Source: Betaproteobacteria bacterium (GTDB lineage: Bacteria > Pseudomonadota > Gammaproteobacteria > Burkholderiales > Burkholderiaceae). Taken from it: a stretch of 64,000 nt of DNA. The first letter of the stretch is position 1, and the number at the start of each line of letters is the position of its first letter. The stretch lies in NCBI GenBank assembly GCA_009783065.1, contig WRHV01000001.1, positions 51,253 through 115,252 of the forward strand, given 5' to 3'. The notes below the pieces were generated by a model that saw nothing but the letters and a program-made list of their open reading frames with translations, had not been told where the DNA came from and did not search any database. The translations under genes and the position numbers were made by a program. This document shows, in pieces, positions 47,489 through 55,984 of this stretch.

Positions 47489-48427
47489 TCATTCATAGCG
47501 GTAACCAAACTCTTTTTCAAAGCGATCCGCAATTTCAACCGTTGTTAATGCATGAGCTTGTGGTCCTTGATGGGCAATTTTAATAGCGCCTATCAGACTG
47601 CCAAGCCGACCGCAGGTAGCCAGGTCCATACCATTGGTTAACCCGTATATCAATCCTGCCCTGAAAGCATCACCGCATCCTGTGGGATCAATCGTTTTTT
47701 CTGCCTCGACACAGGGGATGTCGATTTTTTGGGAACCGGTATAAATTTCTGCACCGCGCTCACCAAGCGTAACAAAGAATGCCTTGACCCTGGATGCAAT
47801 CTCTTTTTCCGTCCACCCTGTTGCTTGCATGAGCATGGCCGCTTCATAATCATTAACGGCCACATAGGTCGCTTGGTCGATAAAGCGATGAAGTTCATCT
47901 TTCGTGAACATAGGAAGCCCTTGACCGGGATCAAAAATAAAAGGGATACCTTTGGCAGCGCAATCTGCTGCGTTTTGCAACATGCCATCACGACCATCTG
48001 GGGCAACGATGGCGAGATTGATTGGTTCACTAATATCAGCGATACGGTTCTGGTGGGAGTGAGACATGGCGCCCGGGTGAAAAGCCGTGATCTGATTGTT
48101 ATTTTGATCTGTTGTGATAAAAGCCTGTGCGGTAAATGATTGTTTGATGGTTGTGATATACCGGTGTGAAATATTCAGTTCGGCCAGTCTTTCCATATAC
48201 GGTTCGCCATCCAAGCCGATGGTTGCCATAATCAGAGGATTGCCGCCCAACATTTTCAGATTGTATGCAATATTGCCTGCGCAGCCGCCGAATTCGCGCC
48301 TCATAGATGGCACCAGAAAACAGACATTGATATTGTGTAACTGGTCAGCCAGTATGGATTCTGAAAAACGATCAGGAAAAGACATGATCGTGTCGTATGC
48401 AAGTGAACCACAAATGAGAGATGTCAT
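47489..48427 (-). CDS. PfkB family carbohydrate/nucleoside kinase
   Basis: Ribokinase-fold kinase of 312 residues. The N-terminal GGCAGNIAYNLKMLGG and C-terminal DPTGCGDAFRAGLIYGL (catalytic Asp and anion hole) are PfkB signatures. Genes in this place in betaproteobacteria are often named adenosine kinase-like, but the substrate cannot be decided here. It follows the prmA::DUF3426 frame with 14 nt between, on the same strand. Confidence 0.9.
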   Translation of the reverse strand: MTSLICGSLAYDTIMSFPDRFSESILADQLHNINVCFLVPSMRREFGGCAGNIAYNLKMLGGNPLIMATIGLDGEPYMERLAELNISHRYITTIKQSFTAQAFITTDQNNNQITAFHPGAMSHSHQNRIADISEPINLAIVAPDGRDGMLQNAADCAAKGIPFIFDPGQGLPMFTKDELHRFIDQATYVAVNDYEAAMLMQATGWTEKEIASRVKAFFVTLGERGAEIYTGSQKIDIPCVEAEKTIDPTGCGDAFRAGLIYGLTNGMDLATCGRLGSLIGAIKIAHQGPQAHALTTVEIADRFEKEFGYRYE

Positions 48428-48441
48428 AAACGAAATAGCAG

Positions 48442-49797
48442 TTAAGGGTAGAAGAGGGAAATACGGTAATCTGCATCAGCCGCAGTTTTTATTTCTAGAT
48501 AAAGTCGGACCGGTTCCTCAGAGTAAGGTGGAATACCTTTGATAATACGCTCTGCATCCGGCAGATAATTTGCCGGAGCAAAAGCGCGTCTTACGATAGG
48601 CGTTTTATCCTTATCATTTAATGTCAGTTCGATATACGGCCAGGATTGGTAGGATGAGCCGCTGTTTCGGACCAGTAGCGATAGGGCATATTTATCCGTT
48701 AGGGGCGGTATGACCTGAAATTCACTGGATTCGATTGAAAGTGAAGAAATACGGGTTTCCAGGCGTCTTGGGCAAGAAAACGTATTACATGCTTTCGCTA
48801 CAGTAGATTCAGCAGGTGGCCACCATACAACAATACGGTCGGAAAACATGTACAGACATTGAATTGCCAGTGTGGCCAGCAATACAAGGGTTGCCAATCC
48901 TAAAAAAACGCCGGAGAAAAAACCGAAGCGCTTTTTTTTGCGTCCTAGTCTGACGAAGCTGGGCTCACTTGTATTGAAATCATTATCGGCATTGCCCTCT
49001 TCAGCCATTTCAAAAAAAGCGGGATGGTGACGATCTTCTTTGTCCATCAATGGATCCGCATCATGTAATGAGGGACGCTGAACCCTCTGATGGCGGGCTG
49101 GGGCAAGATGTTCATCGGGCTCCACAACTTCAGCCTCAATGGTGGTTGATGGCGAAATATTGGTGACATCATCCAGGTGGGGAGCAGTGGAATAGACGGT
49201 ATTTTTAGTTGAAGTATTCAGGCTCGGGTGCGGAGAAAGAGACGTAAATCGGGTTGTTGCTGCTTTGACGGGAGGTTTGAAGGCTCCTTTTTTTTCACCG
49301 ATGATTTCATTGTCCACGATACGCTGCTTTGCCGCAGGTGCTATAACTTCCTTTTTTTTATCCTCTGGTTCGTTACCGAACAATTGTCCGGTAACCTGTC
49401 CCAATTCCAGGGAAATGGTGGAAAGTTCTTCTTCCAATGCATCGAAGAGCGCTTCACTTTCAGTTGGCGTGTTGATGGCTTCATCACTCAGCGAAATAGC
49501 AATATCGTCAGAATGCCTCTCTGTCGTTTCTGCCGGCGCATTTGCTTTTTCCGGTTCTTTGCCTGATAGATTCCCGGCCGAAGCGGGATTACTTTCGCCA
49601 GGTACAGATTCTGTTCTCTTTTTTTCGGCAGTTTTGAGTTTGTCCGTCAATACAGGCGGTTCCGCCTGAAGATGATTCACCCCATTAAAAATCTGCTGGC
49701 ATACGCCACATCGTACTGCACCATCATAGAGTTTTAGCTGGTCTTCTGTGACCCGAAAGGATGTCTGGCAATGCGGACATTTTGTAATAAGGATCAT
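48442..49797 (-). CDS. MJ0042 zinc-ribbon / DUF3426 membrane protein (internal start)
   Basis: Downstream half of the fused frame, probably still made on its own from ATG 49797, which has AAGGAC about 10 nt upstream. The 451 residues show an N-terminal zinc ribbon (CPHCQTSFRVTEDQL, then CGVCQQIF), a long low-complexity Ser/Glu/Pro linker (about 45-240), one membrane helix (FFSGVFLGLATLVLLATLAI) and a C-terminal DUF3426 domain. Function unknown; always near prmA and accC in betaproteobacteria. It is predicted to sit in the inner membrane with the zinc ribbon in the cytoplasm. Confidence 0.7.
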   Translation of the reverse strand: MILITKCPHCQTSFRVTEDQLKLYDGAVRCGVCQQIFNGVNHLQAEPPVLTDKLKTAEKKRTESVPGESNPASAGNLSGKEPEKANAPAETTERHSDDIAISLSDEAINTPTESEALFDALEEELSTISLELGQVTGQLFGNEPEDKKKEVIAPAAKQRIVDNEIIGEKKGAFKPPVKAATTRFTSLSPHPSLNTSTKNTVYSTAPHLDDVTNISPSTTIEAEVVEPDEHLAPARHQRVQRPSLHDADPLMDKEDRHHPAFFEMAEEGNADNDFNTSEPSFVRLGRKKKRFGFFSGVFLGLATLVLLATLAIQCLYMFSDRIVVWWPPAESTVAKACNTFSCPRRLETRISSLSIESSEFQVIPPLTDKYALSLLVRNSGSSYQSWPYIELTLNDKDKTPIVRRAFAPANYLPDAERIIKGIPPYSEEPVRLYLEIKTAADADYRISLFYP

Positions 49798-50730
49798 TTG
49801 TTTTCTGTCCTTTTCGTCAGCGTGCTTTTTCGTCAGCGTGCCAGCCAGTGCTACCCAGCCATCCAAGTGTTGAAAGCGGGACAAATGCAGCCAAGGGGAG
49901 TAAGCGGATATGACTTCCTTTTCCTGCCAATCTAAAATACCGGAAAGCACCAGTTTGCCGCCGGGCTTCAATTTGGCGGTGATGGTTGGAGCCAGTTGCT
50001 GCAATGGGGCTGATAGTATGTTGGCAGCGATAATATCATATTGACGCTTGTCATTTTTCTCCTGGAATGGGCCAGGCAGGAAAAAGGCAATATTGCACTG
50101 ATTTTCTTTCGCATTTTCCCTGGCGGTGATAATGGCTTGTGGGTCGATGTCCACGCCATCAACTAAGGCAGCGCCGAGTTTGGAAGCCGCAATGGCAAGG
50201 ATGCCGGAACCACAGCCATAATCGAGTACAGCGTGGCCGGAAAGCACATTTTCTTCCAGCCATTCCAGACACAGACGTGTTGTCGGGTGGCTGCCTGTAC
50301 CAAAAGCGAGGCCGGGATCAAGCTGTAGCACGATGCCATTTTCCGGTGCCTGATGCCAACTGGGAACGACCCAGATGTTTTTGCCAATAAGAATGGGATC
50401 GAACTGCGCTTGCGTTTCGCGTACCCAATCCTTAGTCGGGACTTCCCGCACCAGAAAAGGCGGGAAGGTTTCCATTCCACTTTCTTTTGCTGCAAGGGAA
50501 ATGATTTTCCGGGTATCCATCTCGGTAGAAATCAGGGCAATAACACGGCTTTGCCGCCATACATGCTCCTCACTGTCAGCCCCAGGTTCGCCGAAGATCG
50601 GACGTTCTGCATCAGTTCCTGCATCAGCATCTTCTACCGTAACAGCCATTGCGCCGGCAGCCAGTAACGCATCCGAAAAACGAACGGTTTGCGCGTAACT
50701 GACTTCCAGTACCACTTCATTCCAGCTCAC
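48442..50730 (-). CDS. prmA: PrmA ribosomal protein L11 methyltransferase fused to a DUF3426 zinc-ribbon protein
   Basis: One open frame of 762 residues joins two proteins that are normally separate. Residues 1-311 are PrmA, which trimethylates ribosomal protein L11: VLDYGCGSGILAIAASKLGA, DIDPQAI and NILSAPL are its SAM-binding motifs, ending near GWVALAGTLT. Residues 312-762 are the DUF3426 protein (see next entry). The junction holds a 16-bp tandem duplication (49809-49840). With one unit removed the PrmA frame reads on for four codons and stops at TGA overlapping the downstream ATG (ATGA). The fusion is therefore probably recent, or an assembly error at a repeat. accC lies 39 nt upstream. 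Confidence 0.85.
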   Translation of the reverse strand: MSWNEVVLEVSYAQTVRFSDALLAAGAMAVTVEDADAGTDAERPIFGEPGADSEEHVWRQSRVIALISTEMDTRKIISLAAKESGMETFPPFLVREVPTKDWVRETQAQFDPILIGKNIWVVPSWHQAPENGIVLQLDPGLAFGTGSHPTTRLCLEWLEENVLSGHAVLDYGCGSGILAIAASKLGAALVDGVDIDPQAIITARENAKENQCNIAFFLPGPFQEKNDKRQYDIIAANILSAPLQQLAPTITAKLKPGGKLVLSGILDWQEKEVISAYSPWLHLSRFQHLDGWVALAGTLTKKHADEKDRKQMILITKCPHCQTSFRVTEDQLKLYDGAVRCGVCQQIFNGVNHLQAEPPVLTDKLKTAEKKRTESVPGESNPASAGNLSGKEPEKANAPAETTERHSDDIAISLSDEAINTPTESEALFDALEEELSTISLELGQVTGQLFGNEPEDKKKEVIAPAAKQRIVDNEIIGEKKGAFKPPVKAATTRFTSLSPHPSLNTSTKNTVYSTAPHLDDVTNISPSTTIEAEVVEPDEHLAPARHQRVQRPSLHDADPLMDKEDRHHPAFFEMAEEGNADNDFNTSEPSFVRLGRKKKRFGFFSGVFLGLATLVLLATLAIQCLYMFSDRIVVWWPPAESTVAKACNTFSCPRRLETRISSLSIESSEFQVIPPLTDKYALSLLVRNSGSSYQSWPYIELTLNDKDKTPIVRRAFAPANYLPDAERIIKGIPPYSEEPVRLYLEIKTAADADYRISLFYP
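49809..49840 (-). repeat. 16-bp tandem duplication at the prmA/DUF3426 junction
   Basis: On the minus strand CACGCTGACGAAAAAG (49840-49825) is followed at once by CACGCTGACGAAAAGG (49824-49809), differing at one base. Sixteen is not a multiple of three, so gaining one unit shifts the frame by one and removes the prmA stop. Confidence 0.93.
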
Positions 50731-50769
50731 ATACGGCTCCTGATGATGGAAATACAGCCATTCCGGTAT

Positions 50770-52131
50770 TTATTTCGGTTTGTCCGGGAACATGTTTGCC
50801 AGTTTTTGTTCCAGGTAGTGGATATTGGTGCCGCCCTTAATAAAATAGGGATCTGCCATCAGATTGCGGTGAAGGTCAAGGTTGGTCTGAATGCCTTCTA
50901 CAACCATTTCAGACAGGCCGACTTCCATGCGCCGAATAGCCTGCTCGCGAGTTAATCCATAAGAAATGATTTTTCCAATCATGGAATCATAGTTTGGCGG
51001 GACGGTGTAACCGGCGTAGACATGGGAATCAACACGAATACCAGGACCTCCCGGCACGTGCCAGGCAGTCACTTTCCCTGGAGATGGCGTGAATTTGTAT
51101 GGATCTTCAGCATTGATACGGCATTCAATGGCGTGTCCGGTCAGTTTGACATCTCTTTGACGGTACTTTAATTTTTCGTTTGCAGCAATACGAATCTGCT
51201 CCTGAATGATATCAATTCCTGTGATCATTTCAGTAACAGGGTGTTCAACCTGAACACGGGTGTTCATTTCGATGAAATAGAATTCGCCTTTTTCATAAAG
51301 GAATTCAAAGGTGCCTGCGCCACGAAAGTTGATTTTGCGGCAGGCATCCACACAGCGTTCACCAATTCTTTCGATTAATCTTCGGGGAATATCAGGGGCT
51401 GGCGCTTCTTCAATGATTTTTTGATGACGCCGTTGCATGGAACAATCGCGTTCGCCCAGCCAGATGGCATTCTTATGTTGGTCTGCAAGCACCTGAATTT
51501 CAATATGGCGCGGGTTTTCGAGGAATTTTTCCATGTAAACTTCCGGGTTGCCAAAAGCGACGCTCGCTTCGGCCTTAGTCATGGATACGGCATTCAAAAG
51601 AGCCGCTTCTGTATGGACAACCCGCATGCCACGTCCGCCCCCTCCGCCGGCAGCCTTGATAATAACCGGATAACCGATTTTTCTTGCTGTATGGATGATT
51701 TCGTTGGAATCATCGGAAAGCGCGCCATCAGAGCCAGGAACGCAAGGCACCCCGGTTTTGATCATGGCTTGTTTAGCGGAGACCTTGTCTCCCATGGTCC
51801 GGATAGATTCCGGTTTGGGCCCGATAAAAACAAAGCCGGATTGTTCAACCCGTTCGGCAAAGTCGGCATTTTCAGCCAGAAAACCGTAGCCCGGGTGAAT
51901 CGCTTCTGCATCTGTAACCTCAGCCGCGCTGATGATGGCCGGCATATTCAAATAACTGGCTGAAGATGGAGCCGGGCCAATACAGACCGATTCATCCGCC
52001 AGCTTGACATATTTGGCTTCCCTGTCAACTTCGGAGTGAACCACTACGGTTTTAATGCCCATTTCCCGGCATGCACGTTGGATGCGTAATGCAATTTCAC
52101 CCCGGTTGGCAATAAGAATTTTTTCAAACAT
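50770..52131 (-). CDS. accC: Biotin carboxylase subunit of acetyl-CoA carboxylase
   Basis: ATP-grasp enzyme that carboxylates the biotin on AccB, first step of fatty acid synthesis. The 453-residue protein has the N-terminal fold ([20 protein letters not shown]), glycine-rich ATP loop [32 protein letters not shown], and active-site [16 protein letters not shown]. It is 62 nt after accB. Biotin itself would be supplied by the bioADB genes at the left of the window. Confidence 0.97.
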   Translation of the reverse strand: MFEKILIANRGEIALRIQRACREMGIKTVVVHSEVDREAKYVKLADESVCIGPAPSSASYLNMPAIISAAEVTDAEAIHPGYGFLAENADFAERVEQSGFVFIGPKPESIRTMGDKVSAKQAMIKTGVPCVPGSDGALSDDSNEIIHTARKIGYPVIIKAAGGGGGRGMRVVHTEAALLNAVSMTKAEASVAFGNPEVYMEKFLENPRHIEIQVLADQHKNAIWLGERDCSMQRRHQKIIEEAPAPDIPRRLIERIGERCVDACRKINFRGAGTFEFLYEKGEFYFIEMNTRVQVEHPVTEMITGIDIIQEQIRIAANEKLKYRQRDVKLTGHAIECRINAEDPYKFTPSPGKVTAWHVPGGPGIRVDSHVYAGYTVPPNYDSMIGKIISYGLTREQAIRRMEVGLSEMVVEGIQTNLDLHRNLMADPYFIKGGTNIHYLEQKLANMFPDKPK

Positions 52132-52193
52132 AACGTCAGGTAATCCTGAAAATCAAAGAGATAAAAAAGGATAGATGAGGGCAGCCCCTTTCT

Positions 52194-52673
52194 TTATCCT
52201 ATGATGAAAAGCGGTTGGGCGTATTCCACTGGATGGCCGTTTTCAACCAGTATTTGTTTGATGACGCCGGAGACTTCAGCCTCGATTTCATTCAGCAGTT
52301 TCATGGCTTCAATAATGCAAAGCGTATCTCCCTGCCTGACGGTCGAACCGACTTCAACATAAGGTGGCGTACCTGGGGCGGATGCAGCATAGAATGTGCC
52401 GACCATGGGTGATTTGACAACATGTCCCTGTGGTTCCGCTGGTGGAACAACTTCTGCCGGAGGCGCGGCTGGAGCCTGTGCGGGCATCGCTGACGGAAAT
52501 GCGACATGAGGCGCGTATGGTTGCATCGCCTGTGGCTGCATGACTATAGGCTGTGCTGGCACAGCGGCATTTTTGACGATGCGTACCTGGCTGTCCCCCT
52601 CTGTTACTTCAAGCTCAGCAATTTGCGATTCGGCAACGAGGTCGATCAGGGTTTTTAGTTTGCGAAGATCCAT
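52194..52673 (-). CDS. accB: Biotin carboxyl carrier protein AccB
   Basis: Carrier subunit of acetyl-CoA carboxylase, 159 residues. A short N-terminal domain ([16 protein letters not shown]), an Ala/Pro-rich linker (about 36-82) and the biotinyl domain with K125 in EAMKLLNEI, ending in PLFIIG. It is between aroQ (33 nt upstream) and accC, the usual order. Confidence 0.97.
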   Translation of the reverse strand: MDLRKLKTLIDLVAESQIAELEVTEGDSQVRIVKNAAVPAQPIVMQPQAMQPYAPHVAFPSAMPAQAPAAPPAEVVPPAEPQGHVVKSPMVGTFYAASAPGTPPYVEVGSTVRQGDTLCIIEAMKLLNEIEAEVSGVIKQILVENGHPVEYAQPLFIIG

Positions 52674-52706
52674 AAAAAATTCCGAGAAATACGAAAAAAG
52701 AAAAAT

Positions 52707-53141
52707 TCAATTGTTGAGGGCAAATTCAATTGCCATTCGATAGCCGTCTGCGCCAAATCCGCATATTACACCTTTTGCGATTGCAGAAAGGTAAGAATGA
52801 TGGCGAAAAGGTTCACGCTGATGGATATTTGATATATGAACCTCATAAAATGGTATGGCAACGCCTGACAGAGCATCGCGCAATGCGATACTTGTGTGGG
52901 TCAGGCCGCCGGGATTAATAACAATCACTTCTACGCCTTCTGTGTGGGCAGCCTGAATACGGTCAATCAGCGCGCCTTCATGGTTACTCTGAAAACTGGC
53001 AAAACGGCCTCCTGCGCGAGTAACCATACCATTCGCCGCCGCTTCGATGTCTTTCAGCGTGGTTTTGCCGTACACATCTGGTTCTCTGGCGCCAAGAAGA
53101 TTCAGGTTGGGGCCGTTGAGCATGAGGATATTTTTAGCCAT
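52707..53141 (-). CDS. aroQ: Type II 3-dehydroquinate dehydratase AroQ
   Basis: Shikimate pathway enzyme, third step. The 144-residue protein begins [21 protein letters not shown], with the catalytic Tyr and Arg of type II dehydroquinases, and has [16 protein letters not shown] and [17 protein letters not shown]. Heads aroQ-accB-accC. AroE, the next enzyme of the pathway, is encoded at 58964-59785. Confidence 0.97.
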   Translation of the reverse strand: MAKNILMLNGPNLNLLGAREPDVYGKTTLKDIEAAANGMVTRAGGRFASFQSNHEGALIDRIQAAHTEGVEVIVINPGGLTHTSIALRDALSGVAIPFYEVHISNIHQREPFRHHSYLSAIAKGVICGFGADGYRMAIEFALNN

Positions 53142-53242
53142 GATTGCTCTATTTGTTTTGAACTTGCATGCATTTTGCCGCTAAATAGCAGGAACTGGCA
53201 AGAAAAAGAATAACAGTTTACCAAAGTAGCATACTTTATTTT

Positions 53243-53872
53243 TCAAAGCAGAGCATCGGTTTGTTGTTGTATCAGCCGTTCCAATTCCTTGATATTGGCT
53301 TTTTCAGCCTGCGCATTTGCTGCTTTGGCCATCTTGCGCATGTCATCCGGATTGTACACAGACAAATGAAAAATTTCCCTTTCATGATAAAGATGAATAA
53401 TTTCAATAGCCTGGATTTTTCCACGGTTGCTTGGCGCTTCTGTGACGGCAATTTCAATATGCTTATTCAAAAGAGAAATTTCAACATCCTTAACGTTTTC
53501 AGCAAAAAGTTGCAAATGAATATCACTATGTTCACCAGCCGTGCCATTTAATACAGCGCCAGTTACATGTGGCTGGAATTGTGCCAGCTCATACATCATC
53601 CGCAACGCTACCTGACGCAGATGCAAAAGCCGCGCTGGTTGCGTGTCGGCCATGAATAAAGCATTATAAATTCTGAGTTCGTCTTCTATCTCATCATTAT
53701 TGGGTAGAAATTCTCCTTTAATTCGACTATTTCCCAGAATCTGGCGCATTGCTTTTTTTTTCGCCATCTCATAAGTAGCGCCCTCCTCAGCAATCATGCG
53801 TGCTGCCGCTATGGCAATCTCATTGCGCAGGTTGTTCCAGTCTACTTTGTATTCGTTTGTCATAAAGACCAT
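53243..53872 (-). CDS. Nucleotidyltransferase-like protein next to mpl
   Basis: Protein of 209 residues of a betaproteobacterial conserved family I know only by position. Residues about 100-135 (VTGAVLNGTAGEHSDIHLQLF) look like the nucleotidyltransferase core G[ST]..SD.D, but the first Asp pair reads S-D-I-H, so one metal ligand seems replaced by His. The rest is helical, with an N-terminal lysine-rich helix (YEMAKKKAMRQIL). It may be an inactive or altered nucleotidyltransferase. Start could be 53872 or ATG 53863. It is divergent from mpl across 69 bp. Confidence 0.7.
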   Translation of the reverse strand: MVFMTNEYKVDWNNLRNEIAIAAARMIAEEGATYEMAKKKAMRQILGNSRIKGEFLPNNDEIEDELRIYNALFMADTQPARLLHLRQVALRMMYELAQFQPHVTGAVLNGTAGEHSDIHLQLFAENVKDVEISLLNKHIEIAVTEAPSNRGKIQAIEIIHLYHEREIFHLSVYNPDDMRKMAKAANAQAEKANIKELERLIQQQTDALL

Positions 53873-53941
53873 GATACTCTGGAATGCAAAATGGCGCGAG
53901 TCAGGTAAAATCTTGAAGTTTAATCAAATCACCACTATTTT

Positions 53942-55336
53942 ATGCATATTCACATACTTGGTATTTGCGGCACATTTATGGGAGGGCTTGCTGTACTGGC
54001 TAAAGCCGCCGGGCATCAGGTAACCGGCTGTGATGCCAATGTCTATCCGCCGATGAGTACGCAGTTGCAGGAACAGGGTATCGAGCTCATTCATGGCTAT
54101 GATGCCAGCCAGACGGAAATCAATCCGGATTTGTTTGTTATTGGTAATGTGGTTTCCCGAGGGAATGAGTTAATGGAAGCGATTTTGAATCGCGGATTGC
54201 CTTATATGTCCGGTCCGGAATGGATTGGGCAGCATATTCTTCAGGACAAATGGGTATTAGCGGTAGCTGGAACGCATGGGAAAACAACGACATCATCAAT
54301 GCTGGCCTGGATACTGGAGGATGCAGGATATGCGCCCGGATTTCTAATCGGGGGCATTCCATTGAATTTCGGTATTTCTGCGCGGCTTGGGGGGGGAGAT
54401 ACGCCGTCTTCGTTTTTTGTCATTGAAGCGGATGAATATGATACGGCGTTTTTTGACAAGCGTAGCAAATTTGTTCATTATCACGCCCGAACTGCAATCC
54501 TGAACAATCTGGAATTCGATCATGCGGATATCTTTCCCGACATGGATGCGATTGAAACGCAATTTCACCATTTTGTCCGGACGGTTCCTGGTAATGGGCA
54601 ATTGATAGTGAATGCGCGTGAGGTGGCTTTAAAGCGTGTTCTTGAGCAGGGATGCTGGAGCGAGAAAGTTTGGTTTGGCGGTCAGGCGTCCCAGGGCTGG
54701 ACATTTAGTGAACGAAACCATTATGCATTTGATGTCCTGTTTGAGGGTAAAACGTTGGGTACGGTAGAATGGGATCTCACGGGTGAGCATAACCGGCTGA
54801 ATGCGCTGGCGGCTATTGCCGCAGCCCGGCATGTAGGCGTCATGCCTTTACAGGCAATCGCCTCTCTTTCTGCATTTCAGAATGTCCGGAGAAGAATGGA
54901 GTTGCGTGGTGAAGCGCGAGGAATTCGGGTTTACGACGATTTTGCGCATCATCCAACCGCAATAGCGACAACAGTAGCGGGTTTGCGTAAAAAAGTTTCA
55001 GAAAAAGCCAGAATCATTGCCGTACTGGAACCAAGATCGAATACCATGAAACTCGGCGTCATGAAACAGGCTTTGCCAGGCAGCTTAAAGGATGCGGATC
55101 TGGTTTTCGGTTATGGCGCATCATCTGGAAAAGAGGCGTTGGGCTGGGATTTGGGAGAGGCGCTTTCGCCGTTAGCTGAAAAAGCAGCGGCTTTTAACGA
55201 TCTGGACAAGATGGTAAAGCAGATTGCGGCGGTGGCCCGATCCGGCGATCATATACTGGTTATGAGCAATGGCGGTTTCGGGAATGTGCATCAAAAAATA
55301 CTCGACGGGATTCATTTGGAAACAGCATCGTCATGA
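53942..55336 (+). CDS. mpl: UDP-N-acetylmuramate:L-Ala-gamma-D-Glu-meso-DAP ligase Mpl
   Basis: Peptidoglycan recycling ligase that attaches recovered tripeptide to UDP-MurNAc. The 464-residue Mur ligase has IHILGICGTFMGGLA (nucleotide-binding start), the ATP loop AGTHGKTTTSSMLAW, and IEADEYDTAFFDKRSKF. The missing C-terminal details match Mpl rather than MurC: length and KFVHY segment. yqiA overlaps its stop by 4 nt. Confidence 0.94.
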   Translation: MHIHILGICGTFMGGLAVLAKAAGHQVTGCDANVYPPMSTQLQEQGIELIHGYDASQTEINPDLFVIGNVVSRGNELMEAILNRGLPYMSGPEWIGQHILQDKWVLAVAGTHGKTTTSSMLAWILEDAGYAPGFLIGGIPLNFGISARLGGGDTPSSFFVIEADEYDTAFFDKRSKFVHYHARTAILNNLEFDHADIFPDMDAIETQFHHFVRTVPGNGQLIVNAREVALKRVLEQGCWSEKVWFGGQASQGWTFSERNHYAFDVLFEGKTLGTVEWDLTGEHNRLNALAAIAAARHVGVMPLQAIASLSAFQNVRRRMELRGEARGIRVYDDFAHHPTAIATTVAGLRKKVSEKARIIAVLEPRSNTMKLGVMKQALPGSLKDADLVFGYGASSGKEALGWDLGEALSPLAEKAAAFNDLDKMVKQIAAVARSGDHILVMSNGGFGNVHQKILDGIHLETASS

Positions 55337-55917
55337 TTTTGTATCTACACGGGTTTCGCTCGTCACCGCTTTCATTCAAGGCGCAGGCGGCAGCTGATTA
55401 TATGCATCGTCATGGTTTGGGAGGGCACTTTTTTTGTCCGCAATTACCTGAATCACCTGCGGCAGCCATTGCGCTTGCATGCCGGTTAATGAAACGATGC
55501 GATGCGGATTGCATTACCTTAATCGGGTCTTCCCTGGGGGGATATTACGCGAATTGGCTGGCGGAAAAAACAGGGTGCCGTGCCGTTTTGCTCAATCCTG
55601 TCATTGATCCATGGCGTGTCAAAAGAAATAGAGATGAATCGTCCGAGGCGCTGAATCTGGCAGAATGGGAAAAAGACCTCGAAAAATATGCATCGGAGCT
55701 TCGGCAATTCCAGGTTTTTCAGATTACACGGCCCGAACGGTATTTTCTGATTGCGGCTACAGGAGATGAGTTGCTCGACTTCAGGCTGATGCGTGCGCAT
55801 TACAGTCAGGCCCGTCAGATTATTATTGAAGGCAGTGATCATAGCCTATCAGAATTTCCGGATTATCTGGATGCGATTTTGTCTTTCAGTGGTTTAGACA
55901 GGTTGAATGCGGAATGA
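55333..55917 (+). CDS. YqiA/YcfP-type esterase
   Basis: Alpha/beta-hydrolase of 194 residues. LYLHGFRSSPLSFKA is the oxyanion/HGF start, ITLIGSSLGGYYANWLA the nucleophile elbow (GSSLGG), and GSDHSLSEF has the catalytic His. The Asp is likely in GDELLD. Related to the YqiA family of esterases with unknown natural substrate. It is translationally coupled to mpl. Confidence 0.88.
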   Translation: MILYLHGFRSSPLSFKAQAAADYMHRHGLGGHFFCPQLPESPAAAIALACRLMKRCDADCITLIGSSLGGYYANWLAEKTGCRAVLLNPVIDPWRVKRNRDESSEALNLAEWEKDLEKYASELRQFQVFQITRPERYFLIAATGDELLDFRLMRAHYSQARQIIIEGSDHSLSEFPDYLDAILSFSGLDRLNAE

Positions 55918-55984
55918 ATTTTTATTAATAAATTAACGAAAGCATAATGGACGGCATCGGTTTTTGCCGCCAAAAAGAGATGGC

